The notes: generated by a model not told the origin, from the sequence alone. A stretch of 64,000 bases of DNA from an uncultured Alphaproteobacteria bacterium (GCA_958295725.1 OY282368.1:2688001-2752000), one strand, 5' to 3'. Positions 1-8,747 are shown, counted from the stretch's first letter. Made by a program: numbers and translations.

Positions 1-594
1 TTCGCTCAGCGCCCGTGCCGACACGACGGGCCCGAGCAGCATACGCACGAGGTCGATCAGGTGCGAGCCGTTGTTCCTCAATCCGTTTCCGTAGACGGCG
101 AAGATCGCCTGCGGCTCGCCGACGAGGCGATTCAGTCCGCCGTCCGCGAGACTTCTAAATTCGGCGACGGCGCGCCGCCAGTAGTTGACCTGGACGAGAA
201 CCCCGCGCTCCCGGCAGGCCTCCACGAAGGCCCGCGCGGCAGAAAGGGATTCCCCGAGCGGCTTCTCGACGAGTACCGCGCGCAACGACGACGGCATTTG
301 CTCGAGCAGCGACAGGCGCGCCGCCGCCGGCGTCGCGATCACCGCGATTTCGGGTTCGTCCTCCAGGGTCGAGGCGTCCGCCACGACCTGCTCGATACCC
401 CATTTCTCACGCGCGCGGCGGCGCGCGGAATCGGACGTATCCACGACGGCGCGCCAATCGAAGGCGGGATGGGTCGACAGAATCCGCGCATGGCTTGCCG
501 CTCCGAACACCGACCGCATCCGGCGATCTTCGCCCAGGCCGTCGGCCACGTTGCCGAAGCCGCAGACGACCGTGCGATAGGGTGCGTTCATCAT
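1..594 (-). CDS. Gfo/Idh/MocA-family NAD(P)-dependent sugar oxidoreductase (3' end cut by window edge)
   Basis: The visible part is the first 198 residues; the gene runs off the left edge. It opens with a Rossmann fold (GFGNVA at residues 12-17), has the family EKP motif near residue 115 (VLVEKPLGES), and ends in the conserved GSHLIDLVRML segment, where the family places its catalytic or substrate-binding histidine. The family oxidises or reduces a sugar carbon with NAD(P). Here it most likely acts on a nucleotide sugar or nonulosonate precursor. The start is the first ATG of an ATGATG pair that overlaps the TGA of the upstream cytidylyltransferase gene, so the two are probably translationally coupled. 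A second member of the family lies at 14744-15790. The substrate cannot be read from sequence. Confidence 0.85.
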   Translation of the reverse strand, partial: MMNAPYRTVVCGFGNVADGLGEDRRMRSVFGAASHARILSTHPAFDWRAVVDTSDSARRRAREKWGIEQVVADASTLEDEPEIAVIATPAAARLSLLEQMPSSLRAVLVEKPLGESLSAARAFVEACRERGVLVQVNYWRRAVAEFRSLADGGLNRLVGEPQAIFAVYGNGLRNNGSHLIDLVRMLLGPVVSARALSE

Positions 595-1331
595 CGCGCC
601 GGCCGGTTCTCGCGATGACGATTGATCTCCGCGAGGTGGGGCTCCCGGCGCACCGTTTCGAGTATCTCCTCGACCCCGAACCGATCGTCGAACCAGGGCG
701 CGAGACGCGCGTACACCTCGTTGATGAAACGGAGATCTTCGGGATAGTCGAGCTGACAGCGCAACTCCGGCACCCGCCAGCGCGGCGGCGCCATGACGTG
801 GATCGCGCGGTACCGGGCCGGGGTCTCGTAGAAATGAAGCGACACGTGCTCCCGCACGGCCGGATCCGTCACCCGCGCCTCGACGTCCTCCAGCGCCTTC
901 AGGGGGAACACCTGGGCGTCGATGCCTTGCGGAAAGGACGGCGCCCATGTGGTGCTGACGATGTCGCATTCGTTGGCCGAGAACGTGTCGATCGCCATGT
1001 CGATGACACCGGGATCGATCAACGGGGTATCGCCGCAGACCTCGACCACCACGTCGCTGTTCATCAGACGATGCGCCTCGACGACGCGCCGGAGGACGTC
1101 GTCCTCGCTGCCGCGAAAGCACGCGAGGCCGACCGAGCCCGCCCACTCCGCGAGGACGTCGTCGGCCGGGTTCCCGGTGGTCGCGAGCACGATCCCGTCG
1201 AGGCGCTCGGACCGCCGCAGACGCGCGTGAAGCCGGGCCAGCGCCGGACGCCCATGGATATCGGCCATCACCTTCCCCGGCAGCCGCGAGGAACTCATCC
1301 GCGCCTCGATGCTGGCGACGACGCGGGGCAT
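591..1331 (-). CDS. SpsF-like cytidylyltransferase-family protein, copy 2
   Basis: A 246-residue protein of the SpsF/NeuA-like nucleotidyltransferase group, which activates sugars, typically as CMP derivatives. The nucleotide-binding signature EARMSSSRLPGKV is at residues 9-21. An acidic metal-binding region with GDTPLIDP is at residues 100-107, and REHVSLHFYE, typical of SpsF-type proteins, is at 160-169. It lies 3 bp downstream of a DegT aminotransferase and its stop overlaps the start of the next oxidoreductase. A paralogue of the same family lies at 2636-3382, so the operon carries two activating enzymes. They may serve two different sugars. The donor nucleotide (CTP) is inferred from the family, not seen. 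Confidence 0.82.
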   Translation of the reverse strand: MPRVVASIEARMSSSRLPGKVMADIHGRPALARLHARLRRSERLDGIVLATTGNPADDVLAEWAGSVGLACFRGSEDDVLRRVVEAHRLMNSDVVVEVCGDTPLIDPGVIDMAIDTFSANECDIVSTTWAPSFPQGIDAQVFPLKALEDVEARVTDPAVREHVSLHFYETPARYRAIHVMAPPRWRVPELRCQLDYPEDLRFINEVYARLAPWFDDRFGVEEILETVRREPHLAEINRHRENRPAR

Positions 1332-1334
1332 CCC

Positions 1335-2639
1335 TCAGGACCGGACAGCGCGCGGTCGCGCGCGTTCCTCGTCCCACGCCGCGAGCTCACTGGCCCGGGC
1401 GTGAACCTTGCGCACCGCCACGACGAGACGCTCCGCGTCGGCGTCGGAGACCTGCCAGGCGCATGGTTCGAACAGGATCGCCTCGCGTTCGTGCAGGCGT
1501 TCCGCGACGGGACAGAGACCCTTGTCGTAGCGTCGTTCCGTGAGGGTGAACGGGAATCCGTCCCGACCCAGGGCGATGCGCTCCTGGAAGATCGGCAACA
1601 GATAAAGCGGTTCCACGTAGGCGACGAAGTGCGGGAACCCTTCGGCATGGAGCGCGCGGCTGAAGGTCTCCCGGCTTACGCCGACCGCGTCCGCGTCGTA
1701 GCGCAGCGTCCAGCAATAATAGTTGTGGCGGCAGCCGGACCGCGGTCGCGGCGGCGTCAGTCCGTCCAGATCGGCGGCCCCGTCCGCAAGCGTCGTCGCG
1801 AGCCGCTCGCGGGTCGCGACATGTTCCTCCATGTTATGGAATTGGGCGAGGCCGATCGCCGCGCTCAATTCAGTCATCCGCAGATTGAACCCGATCATGT
1901 TGACGAGATCGCGAACCCCGAGCCATGCGACGGTGTTCTCGCCGTGGTTGCGGATGAGCTGGAGCCGGCGGGCGAGATCGTCGTCGCCGGTTACGCACAT
2001 GCCCCCCTCGCCCGTGTGTATGTGCTTGTGAAAGTTGAAGCTGAACACCCCGATGTGCCCCACGGTTCCGCACCGCCGCCCGTGTTCCTCGCCGAGCGGC
2101 GCCTGCGCGCTGTCCTCGACGAGCCAAATTCCGCGCCGGTCGGCGAGCTCGCGGAGTTCCGCCAATCGCGCGGGATGTCCGAACAGGTTGACGGCGATGA
2201 TCGCGCGCGTCCGCGGGGTCAGGGCCGCCTTCACGGCGCCGACGTCGAGACAGAAGGTATCGGGTTCGATATCGGCGAAGACCGGAATGCCCCCGTACGC
2301 GAGCGGCGCCATCGCGGTCGCCGACATCGTCCATGGCGGCACGACGACCTCGTCGCCCGGACTCACGCCGACCGCGCCCATGGCCGCGACGAGGCCCGAC
2401 GTAGCCGAGTTGACGCTGACCGCATGCTTCGTGCCGAAGCGCTCCGCCCACGCCGCCTCGAACGCCCGCACCTTGGGGCCGCCAAGGAACTCGGGGCCCG
2501 GGCTGCCGTAGAAAGCCGAAAGGCAACCGGATTCCATGACCTCGGCCACCGCTTCCATTTCCGGCTCGCCGATGGACCGGTACGGCGGGAGCGGTTCCGG
2601 CAGGACTGGCGCACCGCCGAGAAGGGCCAGCTCGCTCAT
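1335..2639 (-). CDS. DegT/DnrJ/EryC1/StrS-family PLP-dependent sugar aminotransferase, copy 2
   Basis: A 434-residue fold-type I aminotransferase. Members transfer an amino group from glutamate to a keto sugar, usually on a nucleotide sugar. The internal-aldimine lysine is K205 in FNFHKHIHTGEGG, and the PLP-ring aspartate is D176 in VEDSAQA. The start chosen is the ATG giving MSELALL, because it overlaps the TGA of the upstream gene; the reading frame continues 20 codons further but that extension is arginine-rich and looks non-coding. At 434 residues it is longer than most family members (about 370-400), with extra residues in the C-terminal half. It is one of two DegT proteins in the operon (the other is at 4493-5659). 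Confidence 0.9.
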   Translation of the reverse strand: MSELALLGGAPVLPEPLPPYRSIGEPEMEAVAEVMESGCLSAFYGSPGPEFLGGPKVRAFEAAWAERFGTKHAVSVNSATSGLVAAMGAVGVSPGDEVVVPPWTMSATAMAPLAYGGIPVFADIEPDTFCLDVGAVKAALTPRTRAIIAVNLFGHPARLAELRELADRRGIWLVEDSAQAPLGEEHGRRCGTVGHIGVFSFNFHKHIHTGEGGMCVTGDDDLARRLQLIRNHGENTVAWLGVRDLVNMIGFNLRMTELSAAIGLAQFHNMEEHVATRERLATTLADGAADLDGLTPPRPRSGCRHNYYCWTLRYDADAVGVSRETFSRALHAEGFPHFVAYVEPLYLLPIFQERIALGRDGFPFTLTERRYDKGLCPVAERLHEREAILFEPCAWQVSDADAERLVVAVRKVHARASELAAWDEERARPRAVRS

Positions 2640-3382
2640 TGGAGTTCGCCCCGCGCCGTGGCCGCTCCGGCGTCGGCCCGCTCCGCCTCCCGGCTCCATT
2701 GCCGAGCCAAAGAGGCCGCGCGATCCAGGGTCGCCTCGGCGCGCCGTTCGGCCAGCCGCGACATGATCCAGTCGGCGCGCGCGAGGTCCCGCGGCGTGTC
2801 CACGGTCAGTTCGACGCCGTCGTAGCGCCCGGCGGGCGCCGCGAGATTCTCGATATGGAAATCATCCGGATGACGATAGAAATATCTGGTGACGTGCTCG
2901 CGATCCGCCGGCTCCGCCGTGACGGCGAGAACCCGCCTCAGGACGTCCGTCTTCACGACCTCGACGCTGACGCCCGGCGGGAACGACCGCGGGAAGACGT
3001 TCGTCGCCACGTCGGAGTTCGTTCTCTCATGCATGGCGATGACTTCGCCGGCGAGAGCGCCGTCATGGAAGGGGCTGTCGCCGCACAGTCTCACGAATGC
3101 CTCGAAGCCGTGAGCCTCGGCGCAGGCGACCGCGCGGGCGGCCACGTCTTCCGCCGGGCCCCGGAATACCGCCACCCCTTCCCGTTCGCAGACACGGACG
3201 ATCGCATCGTCGACGGGACGCTCCGATGTGGCCACCGCCAGCGGAAGACCTCCCGGTATCCCGCGCGCCCGGTCGATGACGTGGTTGAGCAGCGGCTTGC
3301 CCGCGATCCGGCGCAGCATCTTCCCCGGCAGGCGCCGGGAGTCCATTCGCCCGAAGACGACGACTCCCACCGGAACGGTCAT
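2636..3382 (-). CDS. SpsF-like cytidylyltransferase-family protein, copy 1
   Basis: A 248-residue nucleotidyltransferase with GRMDSRRLPGKML at residues 11-23, the acidic CGDSPFHD segment at about 100-107, and a REHVTRYFYRHPDDF segment towards the C-terminus that matches the SpsF-type layout. The start at MTVPVG is preferred: the open frame extends 21 codons upstream but would then overlap the upstream epimerase gene. The expected role is activation of a nonulosonate or related sugar to a CMP sugar before transfer. It is followed by an overlapping aminotransferase gene. The two cytidylyltransferases of this operon are clearly related but divergent, which argues for different substrates rather than a recent duplication. 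Confidence 0.82.
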   Translation of the reverse strand: MTVPVGVVVFGRMDSRRLPGKMLRRIAGKPLLNHVIDRARGIPGGLPLAVATSERPVDDAIVRVCEREGVAVFRGPAEDVAARAVACAEAHGFEAFVRLCGDSPFHDGALAGEVIAMHERTNSDVATNVFPRSFPPGVSVEVVKTDVLRRVLAVTAEPADREHVTRYFYRHPDDFHIENLAAPAGRYDGVELTVDTPRDLARADWIMSRLAERRAEATLDRAASLARQWSREAERADAGAATARGELQ

Positions 3383-3398
3383 CGTGGACGTGAGGAGA

Positions 3399-4478
3399 TC
3401 AGTTGCTCTCGGCCACACGCCGCGCCCGTTCCCACTGGTCGGCATACCATTCGCAGTACCGCCTGTAGCCCCCGTCCAGCGTCCATTTCGCCTTGAATCC
3501 GAGCGCCTCTTCCGCCCGTTCGGTCGAGAGCGTGCCCCTGATCGGCTTGTCCCGGGCTCGCGGACGTTCCTCGAGCGCGGCGTCGGGAACGACGTTCTTC
3601 ACGACGCTCGCCAGTTCGGCGATCGTCCGAGCGCTGCCGAACGTGATATTGAAGGTCTCCGACGTTCCGGCGCCGCCGTGCATCGCCAATGCGCGGATCT
3701 GGCCGTCCACGAGGTCGTCGATGTACGTGAAATCGAGGCGCCCGTCGCCGCCCCCTTCGAGCAGAAGCGGTTTCCCCATCAGCGCGTTCTCGATGAATAT
3801 CTGGCTCACGCGGCGGCTGATGCAGCGCTCGCCGTAGAGCGCGCTGGGACGAACGATCGTGATCCCGAGTCCGTGCTGTTGGCAATAGGTCCGCAGCAGC
3901 CGCTCTCCCATGTACTTGGCGTTCGCGTAGATGCCCCGCGGGCGCGGGCGTACCGTCTCGTCGACGGAGTCGCCCTCGAAATCTCCGTAGACCGTGCTCA
4001 AGCTCATGAACATGACCTGGTCGACCCGATCGTGACCGAGACGGCAGAGCTCGACGACGTTCCGCAACGTGATCAGTTGAAGGTCGAAACACAGCCCGGG
4101 GTCCTTTCGCGCCTCGACCGCGCTGGCGATCGCCGACAGATGGACCGCCTTGGTGGGCTGGAACTCATCGAACGAACGCGCAAGGTCCGCCATGTTGCGA
4201 GCGTCCGCGTTGCGCAATTCGACGCCCGCGTCCCGCATCAGCGTGAAGCGGTCCAGCAGGAAATTCTGGTACAGCTGGCGCCGCGCGCCGTCCTGCCCGG
4301 CCACGAACACGTTGTCGATCAGGCTGTTGACCATGAGATTGTCGACCGCCATGGTCTCGACGCCGGCCTCCCGAAGCCGTAGCGCCAGGTTGTGGCCGAT
4401 GAAGCCGGCGCCTCCGATCAGCATGACGCGCTCGCCGGCCAGGCGATCGACGATGGTTTCGTATGGTATCTCGGTCAT
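3399..4478 (-). CDS. NAD-dependent epimerase/dehydratase (extended SDR)
   Basis: A 359-residue extended short-chain dehydrogenase. The NAD-binding GGAGFIGHN is at residues 22-30, the catalytic serine region is MSLSTVYGD (about S161), and the YxxxK pair is Y184/K188 in IYANAKYMGE. Such enzymes epimerise or dehydrate nucleotide sugars. The start at MTEIPYE is used because the upstream part of the frame is arginine-rich and overlaps the preceding aminotransferase gene. It lies 14 bp downstream of a DegT aminotransferase, and the pair is a common unit for making amino-deoxy sugars. The exact sugar cannot be assigned. Confidence 0.88.
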   Translation of the reverse strand: MTEIPYETIVDRLAGERVMLIGGAGFIGHNLALRLREAGVETMAVDNLMVNSLIDNVFVAGQDGARRQLYQNFLLDRFTLMRDAGVELRNADARNMADLARSFDEFQPTKAVHLSAIASAVEARKDPGLCFDLQLITLRNVVELCRLGHDRVDQVMFMSLSTVYGDFEGDSVDETVRPRPRGIYANAKYMGERLLRTYCQQHGLGITIVRPSALYGERCISRRVSQIFIENALMGKPLLLEGGGDGRLDFTYIDDLVDGQIRALAMHGGAGTSETFNITFGSARTIAELASVVKNVVPDAALEERPRARDKPIRGTLSTERAEEALGFKAKWTLDGGYRRYCEWYADQWERARRVAESN

Positions 4479-4492
4479 GGGCCTCGTTCTTC

Positions 4493-5659
4493 TCAGGTGG
4501 CGACGGCGGCCGAGCACCGGGCCTTCGGGATCGCCTCCTTCACCGCCGCGGCGATGCGCTCGGGATCGTCCGGTCCGAGGTGCGGGCCGACGGGCAGGGA
4601 AACGGTCTGTTCGGCCAGCCATTCCGCGACCGGAAACTCTCCTCGCCGATGGCCGTACCTCTCGCGATAATAGGCCGTCAGCGGCACGGGGCGCGGGTAA
4701 TGCACGCTGGTGCCGATACCAGCCCCCTTGAGCGCCGCCGCCACGGCGTCACGGTCGATCGATCCGTCGCGCGGCAAGACCACGTTGAGACAGTAATGCG
4801 ACGAGCGCGCCGGGCCTCGGACCGTATCGAACACCGTGACCTCGTCGACGTCCGCCAGACCGTCCTTCAACCGCTGATAGTTCTCCGCGCGGGCTTCCTG
4901 GAATGCATCGAGCCTGGCCAGCTGCGCGAGCCCCACGGCGGCCTGCGCCTCGTTCATACGATAGTTGTAGCCGAGACGGGTAACGTCGTAGATGCCCGGG
5001 CGCGCCCTCTCGCCGACGGCGCGGTCGTAGCCAAACGCCCGGCACCGCGCCAGCGCTTCGGCCATGTCCGCGTCGTCCGTCGTTATCATGCCTCCCTCCA
5101 GGGTGGTCATGTGCTTGACCGGGTAGAACGAGAAGCATCCAGTCAGCCCCAGGGTTCCCGCCTTGCGCCCGTCGTAAGTCGCGTCGACGGCGAGCGCGCA
5201 GTCTTCGACGACAAAGATCTCCGATCCGCCGGTGACACGCTCGATCGCTTCCATGTCGCAGGGCAGGCCGAGGTAGTGCACGGCGATGACCGCCCGCGTC
5301 GCGTCGCGCAGCACCGACGCCATCGTGTCCGCGTCGATATTGCCGCTCTCGGCCTGCACGTCGACGAACACCGGTCGCGCGCCGCAGTGCTCGACGGCGT
5401 GCGCCGTCGCGACGTGGGTCATGGCCGGCGCCACCACCTCGTCGCCCGGGCCGATACCGTTGACGAACAGCGAAAGGTGAAGGCCGGCCGTACAGGACGA
5501 TACGCTTACGGCATGAGCCGCGCCAGCGCGCTCGGCGAAGCGCTTCTCGAATTCGCGGGCCGCCGGACCGTGCACGAGCGTGCTGCCGGAAAGGACCTCG
5601 GCGACCGCCGCCCGCTCCTCCGCGCCCAGCATGGGCCGCCCGAAGGGGATTTCCTTCAT
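4493..5659 (-). CDS. DegT/DnrJ/EryC1/StrS-family PLP-dependent sugar aminotransferase, copy 1
   Basis: A 388-residue protein with the family layout. The N-terminus IPFGRPMLGAEE is followed by substrate-binding SSCTAGLHLSL, the PLP aspartate is D153 in VVEDCALA, and the Schiff-base lysine is K182 in SFYPVKHMTTLEGG. Its length is typical. The closest functional models are PseC-like and LegC-like aminotransferases of nonulosonate pathways, but substrate assignment from sequence alone is not safe. The start ATG overlaps the TGA of the upstream GNAT gene by 4 bp, so an aminotransferase and an N-acyltransferase are coupled. This fits amination of a keto sugar followed by N-acylation of the new amine. 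Confidence 0.9.
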   Translation of the reverse strand: MKEIPFGRPMLGAEERAAVAEVLSGSTLVHGPAAREFEKRFAERAGAAHAVSVSSCTAGLHLSLFVNGIGPGDEVVAPAMTHVATAHAVEHCGARPVFVDVQAESGNIDADTMASVLRDATRAVIAVHYLGLPCDMEAIERVTGGSEIFVVEDCALAVDATYDGRKAGTLGLTGCFSFYPVKHMTTLEGGMITTDDADMAEALARCRAFGYDRAVGERARPGIYDVTRLGYNYRMNEAQAAVGLAQLARLDAFQEARAENYQRLKDGLADVDEVTVFDTVRGPARSSHYCLNVVLPRDGSIDRDAVAAALKGAGIGTSVHYPRPVPLTAYYRERYGHRRGEFPVAEWLAEQTVSLPVGPHLGPDDPERIAAAVKEAIPKARCSAAVAT

Positions 5660-6300
5660 CGACCTTTCGATCTCGTGTGCGCGCGGGCGGACTTCATGGC
5701 CGCCCCGAAGAGCTCTTCCGGACCGCGGCGGAGAAGTCCGCCCTCCGTGCTGCCTTCGATCTCGAAATACTCGTCGGCGAGAACGCGAAACAAGACGATA
5801 TCCCAGTACCTGCCGTCCCGAAGGACGTGTTGCTCTTGCCGGCCTTCCACCCGGAATCCGAGCGCGCCGAGCATTCCGACCCAGACATCCAGACCACAGT
5901 GGGCTCCCCCATATATACGATTGAGGTTGAGCCTGCGAAAGCCGTGACCGACCAGCAAGGCCATGGCTTCCAATCCCGCTGTTTCCGAGCGTCCCTCGCC
6001 GAGCGTGATCGCGATCTCCGCTCGTCGGTTGATCGGGTCAATCTCTTGAAGCGAGATGTTTCCGAGCAACCTGTCGCCTTCTCTGGCGACGGTCGCCAGC
6101 ATCAGCCTGTTGGTATCCGCCAGACCCGCGCGAAGGTATTCGAGCTGCGCTTCGCGAGTATTCGGAAATATGCCATGGCTGGTGAACCGGGTGACATGAG
6201 CATCGTTGTACCAAGCGTGCCAGTTACCGTCGATGACGTCGTCCTCGACCGGAGAACGGAGATAGACGGTATGACCTTCCAGGAACGCAGGTTCCTTCAT
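5656..6300 (-). CDS. GNAT-family N-acyltransferase (RimJ/RimL-like), probable sugar N-acyltransferase
   Basis: A 214-residue GNAT protein. The N-terminal FLEGHTVYLRSPVEDDV is the usual RimL-type opening. The acyl-CoA-binding region falls around GEGRSETAGLEAMALLVGHG, and LNLNRIYGGAHCGLDVWVGM precedes the last strands. In flagellin-glycan loci such proteins (PseH, LegH and neighbours) acylate an amino sugar. Here the gene follows an AMP-forming ligase, an SDR and an acyl carrier protein, so its acyl donor may be a carrier-bound acyl group made by those genes rather than plain acetyl-CoA (inference). The C-terminal 35 or so residues are basic and extend past the usual domain end. Confidence 0.82.
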   Translation of the reverse strand: MKEPAFLEGHTVYLRSPVEDDVIDGNWHAWYNDAHVTRFTSHGIFPNTREAQLEYLRAGLADTNRLMLATVAREGDRLLGNISLQEIDPINRRAEIAITLGEGRSETAGLEAMALLVGHGFRRLNLNRIYGGAHCGLDVWVGMLGALGFRVEGRQEQHVLRDGRYWDIVLFRVLADEYFEIEGSTEGGLLRRGPEELFGAAMKSARAHTRSKGR

Positions 6301-6352
6301 CGCATCGGGATCCTAGCGCAGGTTTCTGAAAAGGTGATTGTTATTCAACGTT

Positions 6353-7648
6353 TCACAGGCGTTTATGGCGATGACCGATCACGACCTTTCCGATCACGAT
6401 CCCATGAGGCCGCATATGATCGGGAAGTCGTTCCCGGAAAAATTTTCTTAGATCCCGGCGATCGATCTCCACGCCATCTCTCGGCTGACAGCGTACTTCA
6501 ATATGCTGCCCAGTGAGTGGGTTCGGCCTTCCCGTTGCCTTCGCACACAGCACATCCGGATGTTGTAGTGCGCAACTTTCGATTTCTCCCGGCAAGACCT
6601 TCAGCCCACCGACATTGATGACTTCTTGTGATCGGCCCACGATTCGCAGATAGTCTTCGTCCTGCTCCACCAAGTCACCGGTATCGTACCAATCGTTTAC
6701 GAAGGGCGAATCGGCATTGAGGTACCCCAACATCCGGTCCCGGGCCCGAATCCACAGGGTTCCCTGTGCCACGCGAGTTTCAACTCCCTCGCCGCCGACT
6801 TTCATCCAGAGCGACCCTCGCGCCTTCGACGTCACGCGCAAGATACCGAGTTCGGACATACCGTACGTTTGACGAAAGTCCAAATCGGGTAGCTCTCGAC
6901 ACAGCGTCTCAAGAGTCGACCGATCCATCGCCTCCGTACCGTACGTGACGATGCGAAGCCGAGTCTCGCGCAAACGCTTCACCAATCCGTTCAACAATAG
7001 CATCCGCAGAAAGGTCGGAGTCGTGGGTAGTAGTTCCACACCGTACTCTTCAACATCCCTGGTGACGGCTTCGACCGTACGATCGCGAGGCACCACGACG
7101 CAACCGCGATTGAATAACGTGTGAAGCAGAGTGTTGAGACCTCCGATATGATCGAACAAGAGAAAGTTCAGGGTACGAAGCGCCATTCGAGGCGTCCTGT
7201 AGCGTTTAAGGAAAATCTCAAAATCATGCAGAATGGCCTTTGGAAACCCAGTCGTCCCCGATGTGAACAGCACCAGACCCGGTCTGTCATTTCTCCTCAA
7301 CTTTTGCAACAGGTCGTGGTCCCGCCTCTTCGTACGGAGACGCTTCACGTCATTACCCTCGATAACAACATCCACCCTCGCTGCCTCGAAAAATCGGTCA
7401 TGAAACTGTCGGGTGGCCTGAGTCAATGGCACCACGATTGCCCTACGCTCGATCAGCTCCAGTAGCAGCCGGATATTCCGCGCGTCGAAGTCTCCTACGA
7501 CCGCGACGACATCGCCCGATTTGACTTCGGCACCCTCGGAGAATACGACGGAACGGATATCGACAAACCGAAGAACCTGACGACCGGAAATCAAGAATTC
7601 CTGATCGCTATCTCGATGGATCTCGGTGAGTTCTTGAAGAATCCCCAT
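6353..7648 (-). CDS. AMP-forming acyl/amino-acid ligase (AMP-binding family)
   Basis: A 431-residue adenylate-forming enzyme. The ATP-loop motif LFTSGTTGFPKA lies at about residues 128-139, a YGMSELG adenine-binding motif near 265, and YDTGDLV near 330. These proteins activate a carboxylic acid as an acyl-adenylate and pass it to CoA or a carrier protein. It is shorter than classical acyl-CoA synthetases (about 500-550), and the C-terminal catalytic-lysine region is compressed to VVIGHRHKRL, so thioester formation may be altered. The ATG chosen overlaps the upstream SDR stop; a TTG one codon earlier is also open. The natural partner is the acyl carrier protein encoded two genes upstream. The region is visibly AT-richer than the flanks. 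Confidence 0.85.
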   Translation of the reverse strand: MGILQELTEIHRDSDQEFLISGRQVLRFVDIRSVVFSEGAEVKSGDVVAVVGDFDARNIRLLLELIERRAIVVPLTQATRQFHDRFFEAARVDVVIEGNDVKRLRTKRRDHDLLQKLRRNDRPGLVLFTSGTTGFPKAILHDFEIFLKRYRTPRMALRTLNFLLFDHIGGLNTLLHTLFNRGCVVVPRDRTVEAVTRDVEEYGVELLPTTPTFLRMLLLNGLVKRLRETRLRIVTYGTEAMDRSTLETLCRELPDLDFRQTYGMSELGILRVTSKARGSLWMKVGGEGVETRVAQGTLWIRARDRMLGYLNADSPFVNDWYDTGDLVEQDEDYLRIVGRSQEVINVGGLKVLPGEIESCALQHPDVLCAKATGRPNPLTGQHIEVRCQPRDGVEIDRRDLRKFFRERLPDHMRPHGIVIGKVVIGHRHKRL

Positions 7649-8343
7649 CAAACTCCACCGATACTGAGAATCTGGCCCGTGATCATGTTCGCATTATCGG
7701 AGAGGAGAATCTCGACTACATTCCAGACATCCTCTACGGTGCCCCGACGCCGAATCATCTGCCGATCCACGATCTCTTGAATCTTCTCGTCATCGATCTT
7801 GGCAATCAACCGGGTATCCACCGGACCTGGAGAGACAGCGTTGACAGTCACGCCATGATCAGCCATCTCTCTAGCGAGAACCCGCGTAAACGCTTCCACA
7901 CCGGCCTTCGAGGCGACATAGACAGCCTCTCCACTCAGAGCCAATGGGACGGCGATCGTGGAGAAATTGATGATTCGACCACCTCTTCGGCGCACCAGAA
8001 AGCGGCCCACGACCTGCGACACGTATATCGTACCCAAAAGATTCACCGATATCACGTGCGCGGCGGTTGCCGCGGGCGTCCCAAGCGCCAAGTTCATGGA
8101 TGCGATACCCGCCGCGTTGATTACTCCGATGAGTGAATCGTCCCGTTTGAGGTCGGCGAGCACGGCCGTGACGTCCTCCGGCGCCTGGACATTGCAAATT
8201 CGCGCTTCGTATCGGTCGGATTGGGGTTTCGTTCGTGAAAGGCCCACGACACGATATCCGGCATCGGTGGCGCGCTCGGCAACATGCGCACCGACTCCAC
8301 GCGAGGCACCGGTGACGATCAGAGTCTTCGAACCGCTGCCCAA
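7648..8343 (-). CDS. Short-chain dehydrogenase/reductase, 3-oxoacyl-ACP-reductase-like
   Basis: A 231-residue classical SDR. The nucleotide-binding TGASRGVG is at residues 11-18, the NAAG motif near 75-78, and the catalytic Ser128, Tyr141 and Lys145 lie in FSTIAV...VYVASKAG. Its FabG-like character and position between an acyl carrier protein and an adenylate-forming ligase suggest that it reduces a carrier-bound 3-oxoacyl group, for example to make a hydroxyacyl decoration for an amino sugar (inference). No ATG precedes the fold; the start used is TTG, with CTG a few codons upstream as an alternative. Either start places it close to the ACP stop, consistent with coupling. Confidence 0.85.
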   Translation of the reverse strand: MGSGSKTLIVTGASRGVGAHVAERATDAGYRVVGLSRTKPQSDRYEARICNVQAPEDVTAVLADLKRDDSLIGVINAAGIASMNLALGTPAATAAHVISVNLLGTIYVSQVVGRFLVRRRGGRIINFSTIAVPLALSGEAVYVASKAGVEAFTRVLAREMADHGVTVNAVSPGPVDTRLIAKIDDEKIQEIVDRQMIRRRGTVEDVWNVVEILLSDNANMITGQILSIGGV

Positions 8344-8348
8344 TCGAT

Positions 8349-8642
8349 TCAGTCCGACACCATGAGTCGGGCCATGTGACCCACCAGAGAATCGACATTA
8401 CGCAAGATACTGCTGTCACGTGACATCAAGGAGTCGGATGTCCAATCGAATTCCACTCCAAACTCCTCCTCCATGTAGTCCTCGATCGATATCAACAATT
8501 CAACAAGCTCTCTGGACTTCACGGAGCCGCCTTCGCCGATCAACGGCGTTTCACCGGTAAAGTCCGCAGTCGGCCTGCCGGTGATGCTACCGAGCTCGGT
8601 GGTCACGAACTCAAGGATCCTGCTGGTGCTTAGCGTATTCAT
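8349..8642 (-). CDS. Acyl carrier protein (stand-alone, operon-specific)
   Basis: A 97-residue acidic protein with the helical pattern of a carrier domain. The attachment serine is probably S40 in GEGGSVKSRELVELL, followed by the helix II pattern; a helix III region is SSILRNVDSLVGHMARL. The usual DSL triad reads GSV, so the aspartate before the phosphopantetheine serine is missing while the serine is kept. It is not the housekeeping ACP. Its neighbours are an SDR, an adenylate-forming ligase and a GNAT, so it probably carries the acyl group used to decorate a sugar. Its ATG overlaps the TGA of the truncated reading frame at 8639-8737. Confidence 0.8.
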   Translation of the reverse strand: MNTLSTSRILEFVTTELGSITGRPTADFTGETPLIGEGGSVKSRELVELLISIEDYMEEEFGVEFDWTSDSLMSRDSSILRNVDSLVGHMARLMVSD

Positions 8643-8737
8643 CGTTCCAGAATCAACCTCAAGTAGTCACCCACCCAGCCTCGCGCCGGGACGCGGTGGC
8701 GGAACTCCACGCCGACCCGTTCCCCGGGGCCGGTCAC
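8639..8737 (-). pseudogene. Orphan 3' coding end (32 codons) homologous to the end of the amidotransferase gene at 9257-10531
   Basis: An open frame of 32 codons starting at GTG and ending at a TGA that overlaps the ACP start. Its middle, VEFRHRVPARGWVGDY, is nearly the same as the end of the WbuX/PseA-like protein (MEFRHRVLARGWVDGYY). The rest of that gene is absent, so this is a detached tail. The frame is still open, and its overlap with the ACP start suggests it marks the original gene junction. It could still be translated as a leader peptide for the ACP gene, or be a passive relic. Confidence 0.7.
8672..8712. repeat. Direct repeat, left copy (pairs with 9272-9312)
   Basis: These 41 bp match 9272-9312 with only 3 differences, all transitions. 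The two copies are exactly 600 bp apart and are in the same reading frame with respect to the encoded tail. They bracket the coiled-coil gene at 8748-9179. Confidence 0.9.
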
Positions 8738-8747
8738 GCGCAATCCC

